In this document: piece after piece, positions 1 to 9,337 of the stretch | Numbering within the stretch: position 1 is the first letter of the stretch | Layout: each line of letters starts with the position of its first letter | Assembly: GCF_900172265.1 (NCBI RefSeq) | Contig: NZ_FWFK01000004.1 | Span: 248,001-312,000, forward strand | Direction of reading: 5' to 3' | Source of the DNA: Roseivivax jejudonensis | GTDB lineage: Bacteria; Pseudomonadota; Alphaproteobacteria; Rhodobacterales; Rhodobacteraceae | DNA length: 64,000 nt | The notes under the pieces: model-generated | Seen by the model: the letters and a program-made list of their open reading frames with translations, nothing else | Database searches by the model: none | What the model was told of the DNA's origin: nothing | Position numbers and translations under genes: made by a program

Positions 1-253
1 AGGCGCCGTCGAGCCCGCCCATCTGGTCCTTCACCTTCTCGGCGAGAACATCGGCCTCGGCCGGGTCGAGCGAGTCGTTGCGCAGCACGAGGCTGCCGGA
101 AGGAAGCCGGCGGCCGGCCTCGTCGAGATGGTCCTGGCTGGTGCCGGTGACCGCGACCTCGCCGCCTTCGTCGACGATGCGAAGAGCGGTGGCGAGGCCG
201 ATCCCGGAGGTGCCGCCGGTGATAAGAATGCGCTTGCCGTCGAAACGGGCCAT
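1..253 (-). CDS. SDR family oxidoreductase (partial, 3' end outside window)
   Basis: The first 84 residues of a short-chain dehydrogenase/reductase are visible; the gene runs off the left edge. It begins at an ATG whose product opens MARFDGKRILITGGTSGIG. This contains the classical SDR dinucleotide-binding motif TGxxxGIG at residues 12-19, followed by the expected beta-alpha-beta Rossmann fold with a second strand 'EVAVTG'. The catalytic Ser/Tyr/Lys region is off-window, so the substrate cannot be inferred. It is divergent from the pyruvate carboxylase gene, with 171 bp between the two starts. Confidence 0.85.
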   Translation of the reverse strand, partial: MARFDGKRILITGGTSGIGLATALRIVDEGGEVAVTGTSQDHLDEAGRRLPSGSLVLRNDSLDPAEADVLAEKVKDQMGGLDGA

Positions 254-424
254 CGGATTTCCTTTCGGGAGGGTTGCGTCGCGTGGCCAACGGCGCCGGG
301 GCCGCCCGCGTTCCGCGCCGCAGCGACGGCGCGCCCGATGTCGTGCCCCGCGCGGCGTCCATTGTTGTTCGGGTGGCCGCGCCCTACCATGCTGCGAAGC
401 AGAAAAGACCGAGGACAGACCCAG

Positions 425-3400
425 ATGGCCGATTTCCAGAAGATCCTCATCGCCAATCGCGGCGAGATCGCCATCCGCGTGATGCGGGCGGCCAACGAGA
501 TGGGCAAGAAGACCGTCGCGGTCTTTGCCGAGGAGGACAAGCTGGGGCTGCACCGGTTCAAGGCCGACGAGGCCTACCGGATCGGCGAGGGGCTGGGCCC
601 GGTGCAGGCCTACCTGTCGATCCCCGAGATCATCCGGGTGGCGAAGCTGTCGGGCGCCGACGCGGTGCACCCGGGCTACGGCCTGCTGTCGGAGAACCCC
701 GAGCTCGTCGATGCCTGCGATGCCGCGGGGATCACCTTCATCGGGCCGAAGGCCGAGACGATGCGCGCGCTCGGCGACAAGGCCAGCGCGCGGCGGGTCG
801 CGATCGAGGCGGGGGTCCCGGTCATCCCGGCGACCGAGGTGCTCGGCGACGACATGAAGAAGATCCGGGCCGAGGCCGACGAGATCGGCTATCCGATCAT
901 GCTCAAGGCGTCGTGGGGCGGCGGCGGCCGGGGGATGCGGCCGATCCTGTCGGCCGACGAGCTCGAGGACAAGGTGAAGGAAGGCCGGCGCGAGGCCGAG
1001 GCGGCGTTCGGCAACGGCGAGGGCTACCTCGAGAAGATGATCGAGCGCGCCCGCCACGTCGAGGTGCAGATCCTCGGCGACCGGCAGGGCAACATCTATC
1101 ACCTCTACGAGCGCGACTGCTCGGTCCAGCGGCGCAACCAGAAGGTCGTGGAGCGCGCGCCCGCGCCCTACCTGTCGGACGCCCAGCGCGAGGAGCTGTG
1201 CGAGCTGGGGCGCAAGATCTGCGCCCACGTGAACTACGAATGCGCCGGCACCGTCGAGTTCCTGATGGACATGGACACCGGCAATTTCTACTTCATCGAG
1301 GTCAATCCGCGGGTGCAGGTCGAGCACACGGTGACCGAGGAAGTCACCGGCATCGACATCGTGCAGGCGCAGATCCTGATCGCTGAGGGCAAGAGCCTCG
1401 TCGAGGCGACCGGCAAGGCGTCGCAATACGACGTGGCGCTGAACGGGCACGCGCTGCAGACGCGGATCACGACCGAGGATCCGACCAACAACTTCATCCC
1501 CGATTACGGCCGCATCAGCGCCTATCGCTCGGCGACAGGCATGGGCATCCGGCTCGACGGCGGCACCGCCTATGCCGGCGGCGTCATCACGCGGTTCTAC
1601 GATTCCCTGTTGGTGAAGGTGACGGCGTGGGCGCCGACGCCCGAGAAGGCGATCGCGCGGATGGACCGGGCGCTGCGCGAGTTCCGCATCCGCGGGGTCA
1701 GCACGAACATCGACTTCGTGAACAACCTGCTGCGGCACCCGACCTTCCTGTCGAACCAGTACACGACCAAGTTCATCGACACGACGCCGGAGCTGTTCGA
1801 CTTCAAGCAGCGCCGCGACCGGGGCACCAAGGTGCTGACCTACATCGCCGACATCACGGTGAACGGGCATCCCGAGACCGAGGGCCGCACCCTGCCCCGC
1901 GCCGACCTGAAGGTGCCGAAGGCGCCGGAGACCGAGGGCACGGCGCCCGACGGCACCCGGCAGCTTCTGGAGCGCGAGGGGCCGCAGGCGGTGGCCGACT
2001 GGCTCGCCGCGCAGAAGCAGGTGCTGATCACCGACACCACGATGCGCGACGGGCACCAGTCGCTTCTGGCGACGCGGATGCGCTCGATCGACATGATCCG
2101 GGTCGCGCCGGCCTATGCCGAGACCCTGCCCGGCCTGTTCTCGGTCGAGTGCTGGGGCGGCGCGACGTTCGACGTCGCCTACCGCTTCCTGCAGGAATGC
2201 CCGTGGCAGCGGCTTCGCGACATCCGCGCGAAGATGCCCAACATCATGACGCAGATGCTGCTGCGCGCGTCGAACGGGGTGGGCTACACCAACTATCCCG
2301 ACAACGTGGTCGAAGGCTTCGTCAAGCAGGCGGCCGAGTCCGGCGTCGACGTGTTTCGCGTGTTCGACAGCCTGAACTGGACCGAGAATATGCGCGTCGC
2401 GATGGACGCGGTGATCGACAGCGGCAAGATCTGCGAGGGGTCGATCTGCTATACCGGCGACATCAACGACCCCGACCGGGCGAAGTACGACCTCAAGTAC
2501 TACGTCGCGATGGGCAAGGAGCTGAAGAAGGCCGGCGCGCACATCCTCGGGCTCAAGGACATGGCGGGGCTCCTGAAGCCCGCCGCCGCCGGGCCGCTGA
2601 TCAAGGCGCTGAAGGACGAGGTGGGCCTGCCCGTCCATTTCCACACGCACGACACCTCGGGCGCGGCGATCGCGTCGATCATGGCCGCGGCGGAGGCCGG
2701 TGTCGACGCGGTGGACGCGGCGATGGACGCGCTGTCGGGCAACACCTCGCAGCCGACGCTGGGGTCGATCGTCGAGGCGCTGCGCTTCACCGACCGCGAT
2801 ACCGGGCTCGACATCGCGCGGGTGCGCGCGATCTCCAACTACTGGGAACAGGTGCGCGCACAATACGCCGCGTTCGAGAGCGCGATGCAGGCACCGGCGT
2901 CGGAGGTGTATCTGCACGAGATGCCCGGCGGGCAGTTCACCAACCTGCGCGCGCAGGCAAGGTCGCTGGGGCTCGAGGAGAAGTGGCCCGAGGTCGCCAA
3001 GACCTATGCCGAGGTGAACCAGATGTTCGGCGACATCGTGAAGGTGACGCCGTCGTCCAAGGTGGTGGGCGACATGGCGCTGATGATGGTCAGCCAGGGC
3101 CTGACCCGCGAGGAGGTCGAGGATCCGAAGAAGGACATCTCGTTCCCCGACTCGGTCATCGACATGATGAAGGGCAACCTCGGACAGCCGCCGGGTGGCT
3201 GGCCCAAGGGCATCCAGAAAAAGGTCCTGAAGGGTGAAAAGCCGATGACGGACCGGCCGGGCAAGCATCTCGATCCCGTGGACTTCGACGCCAAGCGCGA
3301 GGAATTGCAGGAGAAGTTCCCGGACCGCGAGTTCGACGCGGAGGACCTGAACGCTTACCTGATGTATCCCAAGGTCTTTACCGACTACGTCGCCCGCCAC

Positions 3401-3865
3401 GAGACCTACGGCCCGGTGCGGACGCTGCCGACGCGGACGTTCTTCTACGGCATGCAGCCGGGCGAGGAGGTCACCGCCGAGATCGATCCGGGCAAGACGC
3501 TGGAGATCCGGCTGGTGACCGTGGGCGAGACCCACGAGGGTGAGGTGCGCGTCTTCTTCGAGCTGAACGGCCAGCCGCGGACGGTGCGCGTGCCCGACCG
3601 CAAGGCGACAGGCGGCGCCGCGGCGCGGCCGAAGGCCGAGCTCGGCAACCCGCTGCATGTCGGGGCGCCGATGCCCGGCGTGGTCAGCCAGATCGCGGCC
3701 GAGGCGGGCAAGAGCGTGAAGGAGGGCGACCTTCTGCTGGTGATCGAGGCGATGAAGATGGAGACCGGGCTCTATGCCGAGCGCGACGCGACCGTGAAGG
3801 CGGTGCACGTGCAGGCCGGCGGCCAGATCGACGCCAAGGACCTGCTGGTGGAATACGAGGAGTGA
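425..3865 (+). CDS. pyc: Pyruvate carboxylase
   Basis: The 1146-residue product carries all domains of a single-chain pyruvate carboxylase, which makes oxaloacetate from pyruvate, bicarbonate and ATP (anaplerosis). An N-terminal biotin carboxylase (KILIANRGEIAIRV at the start, glycine-rich ATP loop GGGGRGM) spans roughly residues 1-450. A carboxyltransferase TIM barrel begins near residue 540 (DTTMRDGHQS), and a C-terminal biotinyl domain has the biotin-acceptor sequence EAMKMETG with Lys1111. The length matches the family. The open frame extends upstream, but homology starts at the ATG chosen here (MADFQKI) and a GAGGA-like element lies about 10 nt before it. Confidence 0.97.
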   Translation: MADFQKILIANRGEIAIRVMRAANEMGKKTVAVFAEEDKLGLHRFKADEAYRIGEGLGPVQAYLSIPEIIRVAKLSGADAVHPGYGLLSENPELVDACDAAGITFIGPKAETMRALGDKASARRVAIEAGVPVIPATEVLGDDMKKIRAEADEIGYPIMLKASWGGGGRGMRPILSADELEDKVKEGRREAEAAFGNGEGYLEKMIERARHVEVQILGDRQGNIYHLYERDCSVQRRNQKVVERAPAPYLSDAQREELCELGRKICAHVNYECAGTVEFLMDMDTGNFYFIEVNPRVQVEHTVTEEVTGIDIVQAQILIAEGKSLVEATGKASQYDVALNGHALQTRITTEDPTNNFIPDYGRISAYRSATGMGIRLDGGTAYAGGVITRFYDSLLVKVTAWAPTPEKAIARMDRALREFRIRGVSTNIDFVNNLLRHPTFLSNQYTTKFIDTTPELFDFKQRRDRGTKVLTYIADITVNGHPETEGRTLPRADLKVPKAPETEGTAPDGTRQLLEREGPQAVADWLAAQKQVLITDTTMRDGHQSLLATRMRSIDMIRVAPAYAETLPGLFSVECWGGATFDVAYRFLQECPWQRLRDIRAKMPNIMTQMLLRASNGVGYTNYPDNVVEGFVKQAAESGVDVFRVFDSLNWTENMRVAMDAVIDSGKICEGSICYTGDINDPDRAKYDLKYYVAMGKELKKAGAHILGLKDMAGLLKPAAAGPLIKALKDEVGLPVHFHTHDTSGAAIASIMAAAEAGVDAVDAAMDALSGNTSQPTLGSIVEALRFTDRDTGLDIARVRAISNYWEQVRAQYAAFESAMQAPASEVYLHEMPGGQFTNLRAQARSLGLEEKWPEVAKTYAEVNQMFGDIVKVTPSSKVVGDMALMMVSQGLTREEVEDPKKDISFPDSVIDMMKGNLGQPPGGWPKGIQKKVLKGEKPMTDRPGKHLDPVDFDAKREELQEKFPDREFDAEDLNAYLMYPKVFTDYVARHETYGPVRTLPTRTFFYGMQPGEEVTAEIDPGKTLEIRLVTVGETHEGEVRVFFELNGQPRTVRVPDRKATGGAAARPKAELGNPLHVGAPMPGVVSQIAAEAGKSVKEGDLLLVIEAMKMETGLYAERDATVKAVHVQAGGQIDAKDLLVEYEE

Positions 3866-3950
3866 CGTCGCGTCCGGGGCGCCCTGCGTTGACCGCGGGG
3901 CACCCCACCCGCATGATCGCCGCCGGTACGAGTTCCGGGTGGAGTGCGAC

Positions 3951-4331
3951 ATGTGTGAGCCGGGCGAAAAGCTCAAGTTGTGTACCTGCACGGGCCCCGG
4001 GCCGCTGAAGCGGCCCTACTGGACCTTGAAGCGCCGGGATCCCGAACGGGCCGACCCTGACCTCATGGCCGTCGGCAGTTGCGAGATGGTTCGGCACAGC
4101 TTCGAGGAGAAGCTCCTGCGCTCCAAGATCCTGGAGGATATCAACCGCTTCGACGCGTTCGACACCGAGATGACGCTTGCGGACGGCGACATCCTCGAAC
4201 TGGCGCTCGACCGGATGGACCTGACGTTTCGGTTCACGGGCGGGCGCTGGCAGGACGCGGACGACCTCGGCGACCGCCGGAGCGCGGGTGACCTCGTCGG
4301 AGTGGGACGCTTCTCGTGCTCCATTCGCTGA
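3951..4331 (+). CDS. Hypothetical protein with N-terminal cysteines
   Basis: A 126-residue product that I do not recognise. It begins MCEPGEKLKLCTC with cysteines at positions 2, 11 and 13 and a fourth in 'VGSCEMV', which could bind a metal. The middle is acidic and looks like a soluble alpha/beta fold (DTEMTLADGDILELALDRMDLTF). The ATG at 3951 is preferred over an in-frame GTG at 3939 because a GGTGGAG ribosome-binding sequence sits six bases upstream of the ATG. It lies 85 bp downstream of pyc on the same strand. No signal peptide or membrane segment is seen. Confidence 0.6.
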   Translation: MCEPGEKLKLCTCTGPGPLKRPYWTLKRRDPERADPDLMAVGSCEMVRHSFEEKLLRSKILEDINRFDAFDTEMTLADGDILELALDRMDLTFRFTGGRWQDADDLGDRRSAGDLVGVGRFSCSIR

Positions 4332-4545
4332 CGCGCCCGCGGCGGGTGCCGTTTCGGTGATCGTCACGTAGAGCCGTGCGGCCGCGTGCACCTTGGTCGG
4401 CCGTCGGAGGGCTCAACGGGGCGCTGGCCCCTGCCCTGCGGGTATCGCGTCATGCACACCGGCGCGCACGGGCTGTGCGACGCTGTGCTTGTCAGTCGGC
4501 CCGCGCGGTGCATCCTTTCAACGAGAGCCACCCGGGAGGGCGATC

Positions 4546-4926
4546 ATGCTGAGCGTCACGCCGATCTATGCCGCGCTGCTGACGGCGCTGTTCATCGCGC
4601 TGAGCGTCCGGGTCATCCGGGCGCGGCAGGGGGCCGGGGTCTCGCTCGGGCATGGCGGGGATCCGGGGCTCGAGGCGCGAATCCGGGCGCAGGGCAATTG
4701 CGCGGAATACGCGCCGCTCGGGATCCTGTTGCTGCTTCTGGCCGAGTTGCAGGGCGCGCCGGCGATCGCGCTGCATCCGCTGGGCCTCTTGCTGCTGGCG
4801 GGGCGGGTGGCGCATGGCCTCGCGCTGACGCGCGGCGCGCTCGGGCTGCGCGTCGCGGGCATGGCGCTGACCTTCACGATGCTGGCGATCACCGCCGCGG
4901 GCCTGTTGCTGCACGCGTTGATCTGA
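4546..4926 (+). CDS. MAPEG family membrane protein
   Basis: The 126-residue product is a four-helix integral membrane protein of the MAPEG superfamily (microsomal glutathione S-transferase-like). Helices lie at about residues 3-22, 55-70, 75-90 and 100-125. The family signature region after the first helix (RVIRARQGAGVSLGHG, then RAQGNCAEYAPLGILLL) is present, including the Arg/Asn/Glu cluster expected at the glutathione site. A GGGAGGG Shine-Dalgarno sequence precedes the ATG. The bacterial members are mostly uncharacterised, so an enzymatic role is inferred from the family only. Confidence 0.85.
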   Translation: MLSVTPIYAALLTALFIALSVRVIRARQGAGVSLGHGGDPGLEARIRAQGNCAEYAPLGILLLLLAELQGAPAIALHPLGLLLLAGRVAHGLALTRGALGLRVAGMALTFTMLAITAAGLLLHALI

Positions 4927-5022
4927 CCGGTCGGCACCGCGCGACACGGCGTGACGCGGCGCGGAAATTTCTGCTTGCAGCGCTGGGCGCGAGACTTTAA
5001 ATCCCGCGCACACCCAAGGAAT

Positions 5023-5097
5023 GCGGGCGTAGCTCAGGGGTAGAGCATTACCTTGCCAAGGTAAGGGTCGTGAGTTCGAATCTCATCGCCCGCTCCA
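5023..5097 (+). tRNA. tRNA-Gly(GCC), copy 1
   Basis: A 75-nt gene including an encoded CCA. The acceptor stem GCGGGCG pairs with CGCCCGC (5087-5093), with discriminator T and CCA at 5095-5097. The D-arm is AGCTCAGGGGTAGAGC, the anticodon loop TTGCCAA gives anticodon GCC, and the T-loop TTCGAAT is canonical. Confidence 0.97.
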
Positions 5098-5132
5098 TTG
5101 GGTCGACATCGCCGGGACAGACCGGCCGGAGC

Positions 5133-5207
5133 GCGGGCGTAGCTCAGGGGTAGAGCATTACCTTGCCAAGGTAAGGGTCGTGAGTTCGAATCTCATCGCC
5201 CGCTCCA
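5133..5207 (+). tRNA. tRNA-Gly(GCC), copy 2
   Basis: A 75-nt copy of the preceding tRNA, identical over its full length, starting 110 bp later with a 35-nt spacer. The anticodon is GCC and CCA is encoded. The two are probably one transcript. Confidence 0.97.
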
Positions 5208-5223
5208 ATCATCAGGCAGACAG

Positions 5224-5700
5224 TCACGATGTCAGCGGCTTGCGCATGCGGGCCCGTTGCAGCGCGACGCCGCGGCGCCGCACCTCTTCGCGCAAGACGG
5301 TGGTGAAGCCGCAGGCGGCGAACGGCGCTTCGGCCGCGAGGCTCGCATCGGTGACGAGTTCGGTCTCTCCGGCCGCGCGCGCCGCCGCCTCGATTGCGCG
5401 GAGAAGGTCGCGGAAGACGCCCCGGCCCCGCGCCTCGGGCAGGATGAACGCGAGATCGACGTAGCCGCCGGGACCGAGCGTCATGAAACCCGTGATGCCG
5501 CCCGATTCTTCGGCCACCCGCACTTCCTGCGCGGCGAGGCGCAGTTCCCAGTCCGGGGCGGCGGGCACGGACGGCGCCCAGGCGCGGCGCTGGCGCCGCG
5601 TGTAGGGGCTGGGCTCGGCATGGATGGCGGCGTGGAAGATCACCGCCAGCGCGCGCAGATCGGCGGCGCGGGCCGGGCGGATCCGGCGCGCACCCGCCAC
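5224..5700 (-). CDS. GNAT family N-acetyltransferase
   Basis: A 158-residue acetyltransferase of the GCN5 fold. The N-terminus (RRIRPARAADLRALAVIF) and the acetyl-CoA loop LPEARGRGVFRDLLRAIEAA (about residues 88-107, the Q/RxxGxG/A signature) are typical. The C-terminal 'AEAPFAACGF' matches the usual terminal Y/F-x-x-x-GF element. Translation starts at GTG. The gene lies 4 bp after the Lrp-type gene on the same strand, so the two are probably co-translated. Its 3' end is 17 bp from the second tRNA-Gly. The substrate is unknown. Confidence 0.85.
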   Translation of the reverse strand: MAGARRIRPARAADLRALAVIFHAAIHAEPSPYTRRQRRAWAPSVPAAPDWELRLAAQEVRVAEESGGITGFMTLGPGGYVDLAFILPEARGRGVFRDLLRAIEAAARAAGETELVTDASLAAEAPFAACGFTTVLREEVRRRGVALQRARMRKPLTS

Positions 5701-5704
5701 CGGA

Positions 5705-5944
5705 TCAGAATGCCTTGAACGTCAGCGTCGTGAGCGAGCGTTCGATGCCCGGGATGTCGAGAAGCTGTTCGTTGATGTACTTGCCGACATCCTCGTCCTC
5801 GGGGATGTAGAGCTTCATCAGGAGATCCCACTCGCCCGAGGTCGAGAAGAGCTCCGAATGCAGTTCGCGCAGCGCGATCGCCTCGGCCACCTTGTAGGTG
5901 CGGCCGGGCGTGCAGCGGATCTGGACGAAGGCGCAGGTGGACAT
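5705..5944 (-). CDS. Stand-alone Lrp/AsnC ligand-binding (RAM) domain protein
   Basis: A 79-residue protein consisting only of the effector-binding RAM/alpha-beta-sandwich domain of Lrp/AsnC regulators. It opens with [19 protein letters not shown] and contains [21 protein letters not shown]. The helix-turn-helix half of a full Lrp protein is absent, as in known stand-alone RAM proteins, so it is not a DNA-binding regulator by itself. It may oligomerise or bind amino acids. It is upstream of, and nearly abuts, the GNAT gene. Confidence 0.85.
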   Translation of the reverse strand: MSTCAFVQIRCTPGRTYKVAEAIALRELHSELFSTSGEWDLLMKLYIPEDEDVGKYINEQLLDIPGIERSLTTLTFKAF

Positions 5945-6080
5945 TTTCGGGCCTCGCAGCGGACAGGAACGCGCGGGAACGCTTGCACGGGCGACACGCG
6001 GATCACAAGGGCCGCGCGCGCCCCTTGGCCTCGGCCCCCGGCCCGCCTATACCGGCGCGCGACGACACGAAGGAGAGCCC

Positions 6081-6668
6081 ATGCGGCGCGCGCGCATCAC
6101 CCGCAAGACCGCCGAGACCGACATCACCGTCGCGCTGACGCTCGACGGGTCGGGCAGCTACGACAATCGCACCGGCGTCGGCTTCTTCGATCACATGCTC
6201 GACCAGCTGGCGCGGCATGCGCTGTTCGATCTCGAGGTGCGCTGCGACGGCGACCGGCACATCGACGATCACCACAGCGTCGAGGACGTGGGCATCGCGC
6301 TCGGCCAGGCGCTGACCGAGGCGCTGGGCGACAAGCGCGGGATCCGGCGCTACGGCGCCTGCCACCTGCCGATGGACGACGCGCTGGTGCGCGCGGCGCT
6401 GGACCTGTCGGGACGGCCCTACCTCGAATGGCACGTGGCGTTCCCGACCGAACGGATCGGCAGCTTCGACACGGAGCTGGTGCGCGAGTTCTTCCAGGCG
6501 TTCGCGACCCACGGCGGGATCACTCTCCACGTGGACGGGCTGCGCGGGCTCAACAGCCACCACATCGCCGAGGCGGCGTTCAAGGCGGTGGCGCGCAGCC
6601 TGCGCGACGCGGTCGAGACCGATCCGCGCAAGGGCGACGCCGTGCCCTCGACCAAGGGCACGCTCTGA
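6081..6668 (+). CDS. hisB: Imidazoleglycerol-phosphate dehydratase
   Basis: A 195-residue monofunctional HisB (no phosphatase domain) catalysing dehydration of imidazole glycerol phosphate in histidine synthesis. Both metal-binding histidine motifs are present: [10 protein letters not shown] near residues 60-69 and [10 protein letters not shown] near 157-166. Also present are the N-terminal RKTAETDI and [10 protein letters not shown] sequences. An AAGGAGAG ribosome-binding site precedes the ATG. hisH follows after 81 bp on the same strand. Confidence 0.97.
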   Translation: MRRARITRKTAETDITVALTLDGSGSYDNRTGVGFFDHMLDQLARHALFDLEVRCDGDRHIDDHHSVEDVGIALGQALTEALGDKRGIRRYGACHLPMDDALVRAALDLSGRPYLEWHVAFPTERIGSFDTELVREFFQAFATHGGITLHVDGLRGLNSHHIAEAAFKAVARSLRDAVETDPRKGDAVPSTKGTL

Positions 6669-6749
6669 GCCGGGCGCGCCGACGGGGCGCGCGCGGAGAC
6701 CACACCTGAGGCGCGCGCCGGCCGCGCGCGGCACGAACGAGAGACGGGC

Positions 6750-7385
6750 ATGCTGACAGCGATCATCGACTACGAGAGCGGCAACCTGCATTCCGCCGAC
6801 AAGGCGTTCCAGAAGATGGCGCGCGAGGCCGACGCCGGCGAGGTCGTGGTGACCTCGGAGGCGGAGACGGTCGCGAAGGCCGACCGGCTGGTCCTGCCGG
6901 GCGACGGCGCGTTCCCGGCCTGCGCCGCCGCGCTGGCCGAAAGCGGCGTGAAGGAGGCGCTGGTCGAGGCGGTCGAGCAGCGCGGCGTGCCGTTCATGGG
7001 CATCTGCGTCGGCATGCAGCTGATGGCGCGGATGGGCCACGAATACGAAGAGACCCGCGGCCTGGGCTGGGCCGACGGCGAGGTGATGCGGATCACCCCC
7101 TCGGATCCGGGGCTGAAGGTGCCGCACATGGGCTGGAACGACCTGATGATCGACATCCAGCACCCGGTGCTCGAGGGCGTGCGGAGCGGCGATCACGCGT
7201 ATTTCGTCCACTCCTACCAGATCCGCATGGCCGACCCGGCCCAGCGCATCGCCAAGGTGGATTACGGCGAGGACGTCACCGCGATCGTCGGCTCCGAGAA
7301 CCGGATCGGGCTGCAGTTCCACCCCGAGAAGAGCGGGCCGACCGGCCTGCGGATGATCGCCAACTTCCTCAACTGGCGGCCGTAG
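6750..7385 (+). CDS. hisH: Imidazole glycerol phosphate synthase, glutaminase subunit
   Basis: A 211-residue class-I glutamine amidotransferase that supplies ammonia to HisF. The nucleophile motif MGICVGMQ (catalytic Cys) and the C-terminal catalytic pair in LQFHPEKS are intact. The N-terminus (TAIIDYESGNLHS) is the HisH signature. Length is normal. It is downstream of hisB; its partner gene hisF is at 9.9 kb, so the his genes are in one neighbourhood but not one tight operon. Confidence 0.97.
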   Translation: MLTAIIDYESGNLHSADKAFQKMAREADAGEVVVTSEAETVAKADRLVLPGDGAFPACAAALAESGVKEALVEAVEQRGVPFMGICVGMQLMARMGHEYEETRGLGWADGEVMRITPSDPGLKVPHMGWNDLMIDIQHPVLEGVRSGDHAYFVHSYQIRMADPAQRIAKVDYGEDVTAIVGSENRIGLQFHPEKSGPTGLRMIANFLNWRP

Positions 7386-7766
7386 GGGCCGCCGCACGGC
7401 GGTGGGGCCCTTGCGTGTCGCGGAACGGTGCGGGCGGCCGTGTGCGCGGATGCGCGGGTCTGTCCGACCGGCTGATGGCAGCGCGGCGCGGGCCTGTCCC
7501 GTCGGCGGCGGCCGCACCGGACCACGCCCGAGTGTGGCGTTGCCGTTCCGCTCCAACGTCCCGAGATCGGCAGCACACGCCCCGCGCTTGACCGCGGCGG
7601 GCCGGCGGGGCAAGGACGGTCCCGGATCCCGGCGCGGTGTGACGCGCCACATGGAGAGTGGATGCGCGAGCTTGTGTGACGGCCGCCTTTCCTGAGGGAA
7701 AGGCCACCACCCTGCCCCGAACCGAGGCGGTCGGCGGCATTGTCATGGCCGAACACGAGACTTCCG

Positions 7767-8024
7767 ATGAACTTGTCGAAACGGGAACAGCGCGTGCTGC
7801 ACGTGCTGGCGCAGGGCGGTGCGATCCGCCACGAACGCGGCGACACCGCGAAAATCACCGGCGTCACCTGCGTGACGCGCGACGGCGCGATCCTCTCCGA
7901 GTGCGGGATCGCGCTGTTCCAGCGGCTGCGCCGCCGCGGGCTGATCGCCAGCCACAAGGGCGCCGCCTACCGCATCTCGATGAAGGGCCGGCGCGCCGTG
8001 CGCGCCGAGCTCGACAACCGCTGA
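7767..8024 (+). CDS. YjhX family (UPF0386) protein
   Basis: An 85-residue protein matching the YjhX/UPF0386 family over its whole length: [20 protein letters not shown], then [22 protein letters not shown]-like sequence (here [13 protein letters not shown]...) and a basic C-terminus. The family forms a small winged-helix-like fold and is listed as a putative toxin with YjhQ in E. coli. No GNAT-type antitoxin partner is adjacent here, so a toxin function is only inferred from the name. The ATG at 7767 gives the family length; a possible upstream start at 7740 is out of keeping with homologues. Confidence 0.85.
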   Translation: MNLSKREQRVLHVLAQGGAIRHERGDTAKITGVTCVTRDGAILSECGIALFQRLRRRGLIASHKGAAYRISMKGRRAVRAELDNR

Positions 8025-8032
8025 TGCGCCGC

Positions 8033-8057
8033 CGGGGCGGGCCGAGGGCCCGCCCCG
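8033..8057. terminator. Perfect hairpin between convergent genes
   Basis: An 11-bp perfect stem (CGGGGCGGGCC with GGCCCGCCCCG) closed by the loop GAG, located between the YjhX gene (+) and the DUF2147 gene (-). There is no T-run on either side, so termination is inferred from its position and stability. Confidence 0.45.
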
Positions 8058-8064
8058 TGCGGTC

Positions 8065-8451
8065 TCAGCGCACGCGGCTCCAGGTCTGGCTGGAGCACAG
8101 CAGGCCGCCGGCGACGCAGCCCGAGAGCTTCAGCGAGTTGCCGGCGAGATCCATCTTGCCGAGATAGATCTTGTCGTTCGACGGCCGCCACACGCGGCCC
8201 TCGTATTTGCCGCCACCCTGCGGGACCATGTTGATGACCAGCGTCTTGCCCTTGTTGGGCGAATCGTATTCGCCCGAGGAATCGAAGGTGCGCTGGATGA
8301 CGCCGCACAGCTTGTCGCCGCAGGGCACCATGGCGACGTGGGCGTAGGAGCCGTCGTCGACCTGGGTCTGCCAGATCCCTTCGACCGGATCGGCGGCGGC
8401 GGCGCCGGCCATCAGCGTCAGTCCGGCGATCCATGCGCTCAGTCGTGTCAT
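8065..8451 (-). CDS. DUF2147 domain-containing exported protein
   Basis: A 128-residue protein with an N-terminal Sec signal peptide (about residues 1-20, cleaved after AGAAAA). The mature domain is DUF2147: DPVEGIWQT near the start, the cysteine pair in [12 protein letters not shown], the conserved [12 protein letters not shown] element, and a third and fourth cysteine in [18 protein letters not shown]2147 proteins are small periplasmic lipocalin-like beta-barrels of unknown function. It is convergent with the YjhX gene and divergent from hisA. Confidence 0.85.
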   Translation of the reverse strand: MTRLSAWIAGLTLMAGAAAADPVEGIWQTQVDDGSYAHVAMVPCGDKLCGVIQRTFDSSGEYDSPNKGKTLVINMVPQGGGKYEGRVWRPSNDKIYLGKMDLAGNSLKLSGCVAGGLLCSSQTWSRVR

Positions 8452-8589
8452 GTGAGTGTCTCCTCCCGTCAATGGTGGCCCGGAGCCTGTGGCCCGATCG
8501 GCCCCTCGATCAAGGTTGACGCGAGGTCGCGTTGCATGTGCCGTTCCGTCATGGCAAGGGCCGGACGCCCTCACAGGACGGAGCCCGAG

Positions 8590-9306
8590 ATGATCCTCTA
8601 CCCCGCCATCGACCTCAAGGACGGCCAGGCCGTGCGGCTTCTGCGCGGGGACATGGAGGCGGCGACGGTGTTCAACGACGATCCCGCCGGGCAGGCCCGC
8701 GCCTTTGCCGAGGCCGGATGCCGGTGGCTTCACCTCGTCGACCTGAACGGCGCCTTTGCCGGGCGGCCGGTGAACGCGGCGGCGGTGGAGGCGATCCTGC
8801 GCGCGGTGGACGTGCCGGCGCAGCTCGGCGGCGGCATCCGCGACATGGCGACGATCGAGACGTGGCTGGACAAGGGCCTCGCGCGGGTGATCCTCGGAAC
8901 CGTCGCGGTGGAGGATCCGGGCCTCGTGCGCGAGGCGGCGCGCGCCTTTCCGGGGCAGGTCGCGGTCGGGATCGACGCGCGCAAGGGCCGCGTGGCGACG
9001 AAGGGCTGGGCCGAGGAAACCGAAGTGGACGCCACCGCGCTGGCCCGAAGCTTCGAGGACGCGGGCGTGGCGGCGATCATCTATACCGACATCGACCGCG
9101 ACGGCGCGATGGGCGGCCCGAACGCGGAGGCGACCGAGGCGCTGGCGCGCGCCGTCGACATCCCGGTGATCGCGAGCGGCGGGGTGTCGTCGCTGGACGA
9201 CCTGATCCGGCTGCGCGACACCGGCGTGATCGCGGGCGCGATCTCGGGGCGCGCGCTCTACGACGGGGCGCTCGACCTGCGCACGGCGCTGGACGCGCTC
9301 GGCTGA
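8590..9306 (+). CDS. hisA: ProFAR isomerase (1-(5-phosphoribosyl)-5-[(5-phosphoribosylamino)methylideneamino]imidazole-4-carboxamide isomerase)
   Basis: A 238-residue TIM-barrel enzyme of histidine biosynthesis, the step before HisHF. The general acid/base aspartates are in [10 protein letters not shown] at the N-terminus and in [15 protein letters not shown] near residues 162-176. The two phosphate-binding regions ([18 protein letters not shown]) are conserved. The length is typical. It lies on the same strand as hisB-hisH and hisF-hisE but is flanked by opposite-strand genes. Confidence 0.97.
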   Translation: MILYPAIDLKDGQAVRLLRGDMEAATVFNDDPAGQARAFAEAGCRWLHLVDLNGAFAGRPVNAAAVEAILRAVDVPAQLGGGIRDMATIETWLDKGLARVILGTVAVEDPGLVREAARAFPGQVAVGIDARKGRVATKGWAEETEVDATALARSFEDAGVAAIIYTDIDRDGAMGGPNAEATEALARAVDIPVIASGGVSSLDDLIRLRDTGVIAGAISGRALYDGALDLRTALDALG

Positions 9307-9337
9307 GCGCGCGCCACGCCGGGCGCGGCGCCGCGCA

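Noticed and set aside
7402-7695. 97-codon frame between hisH and the YjhX gene
   Set aside because: Arg/Pro/Gly-rich composition, no ribosome-binding site and no family resemblance; it looks like a random GC-rich open frame.
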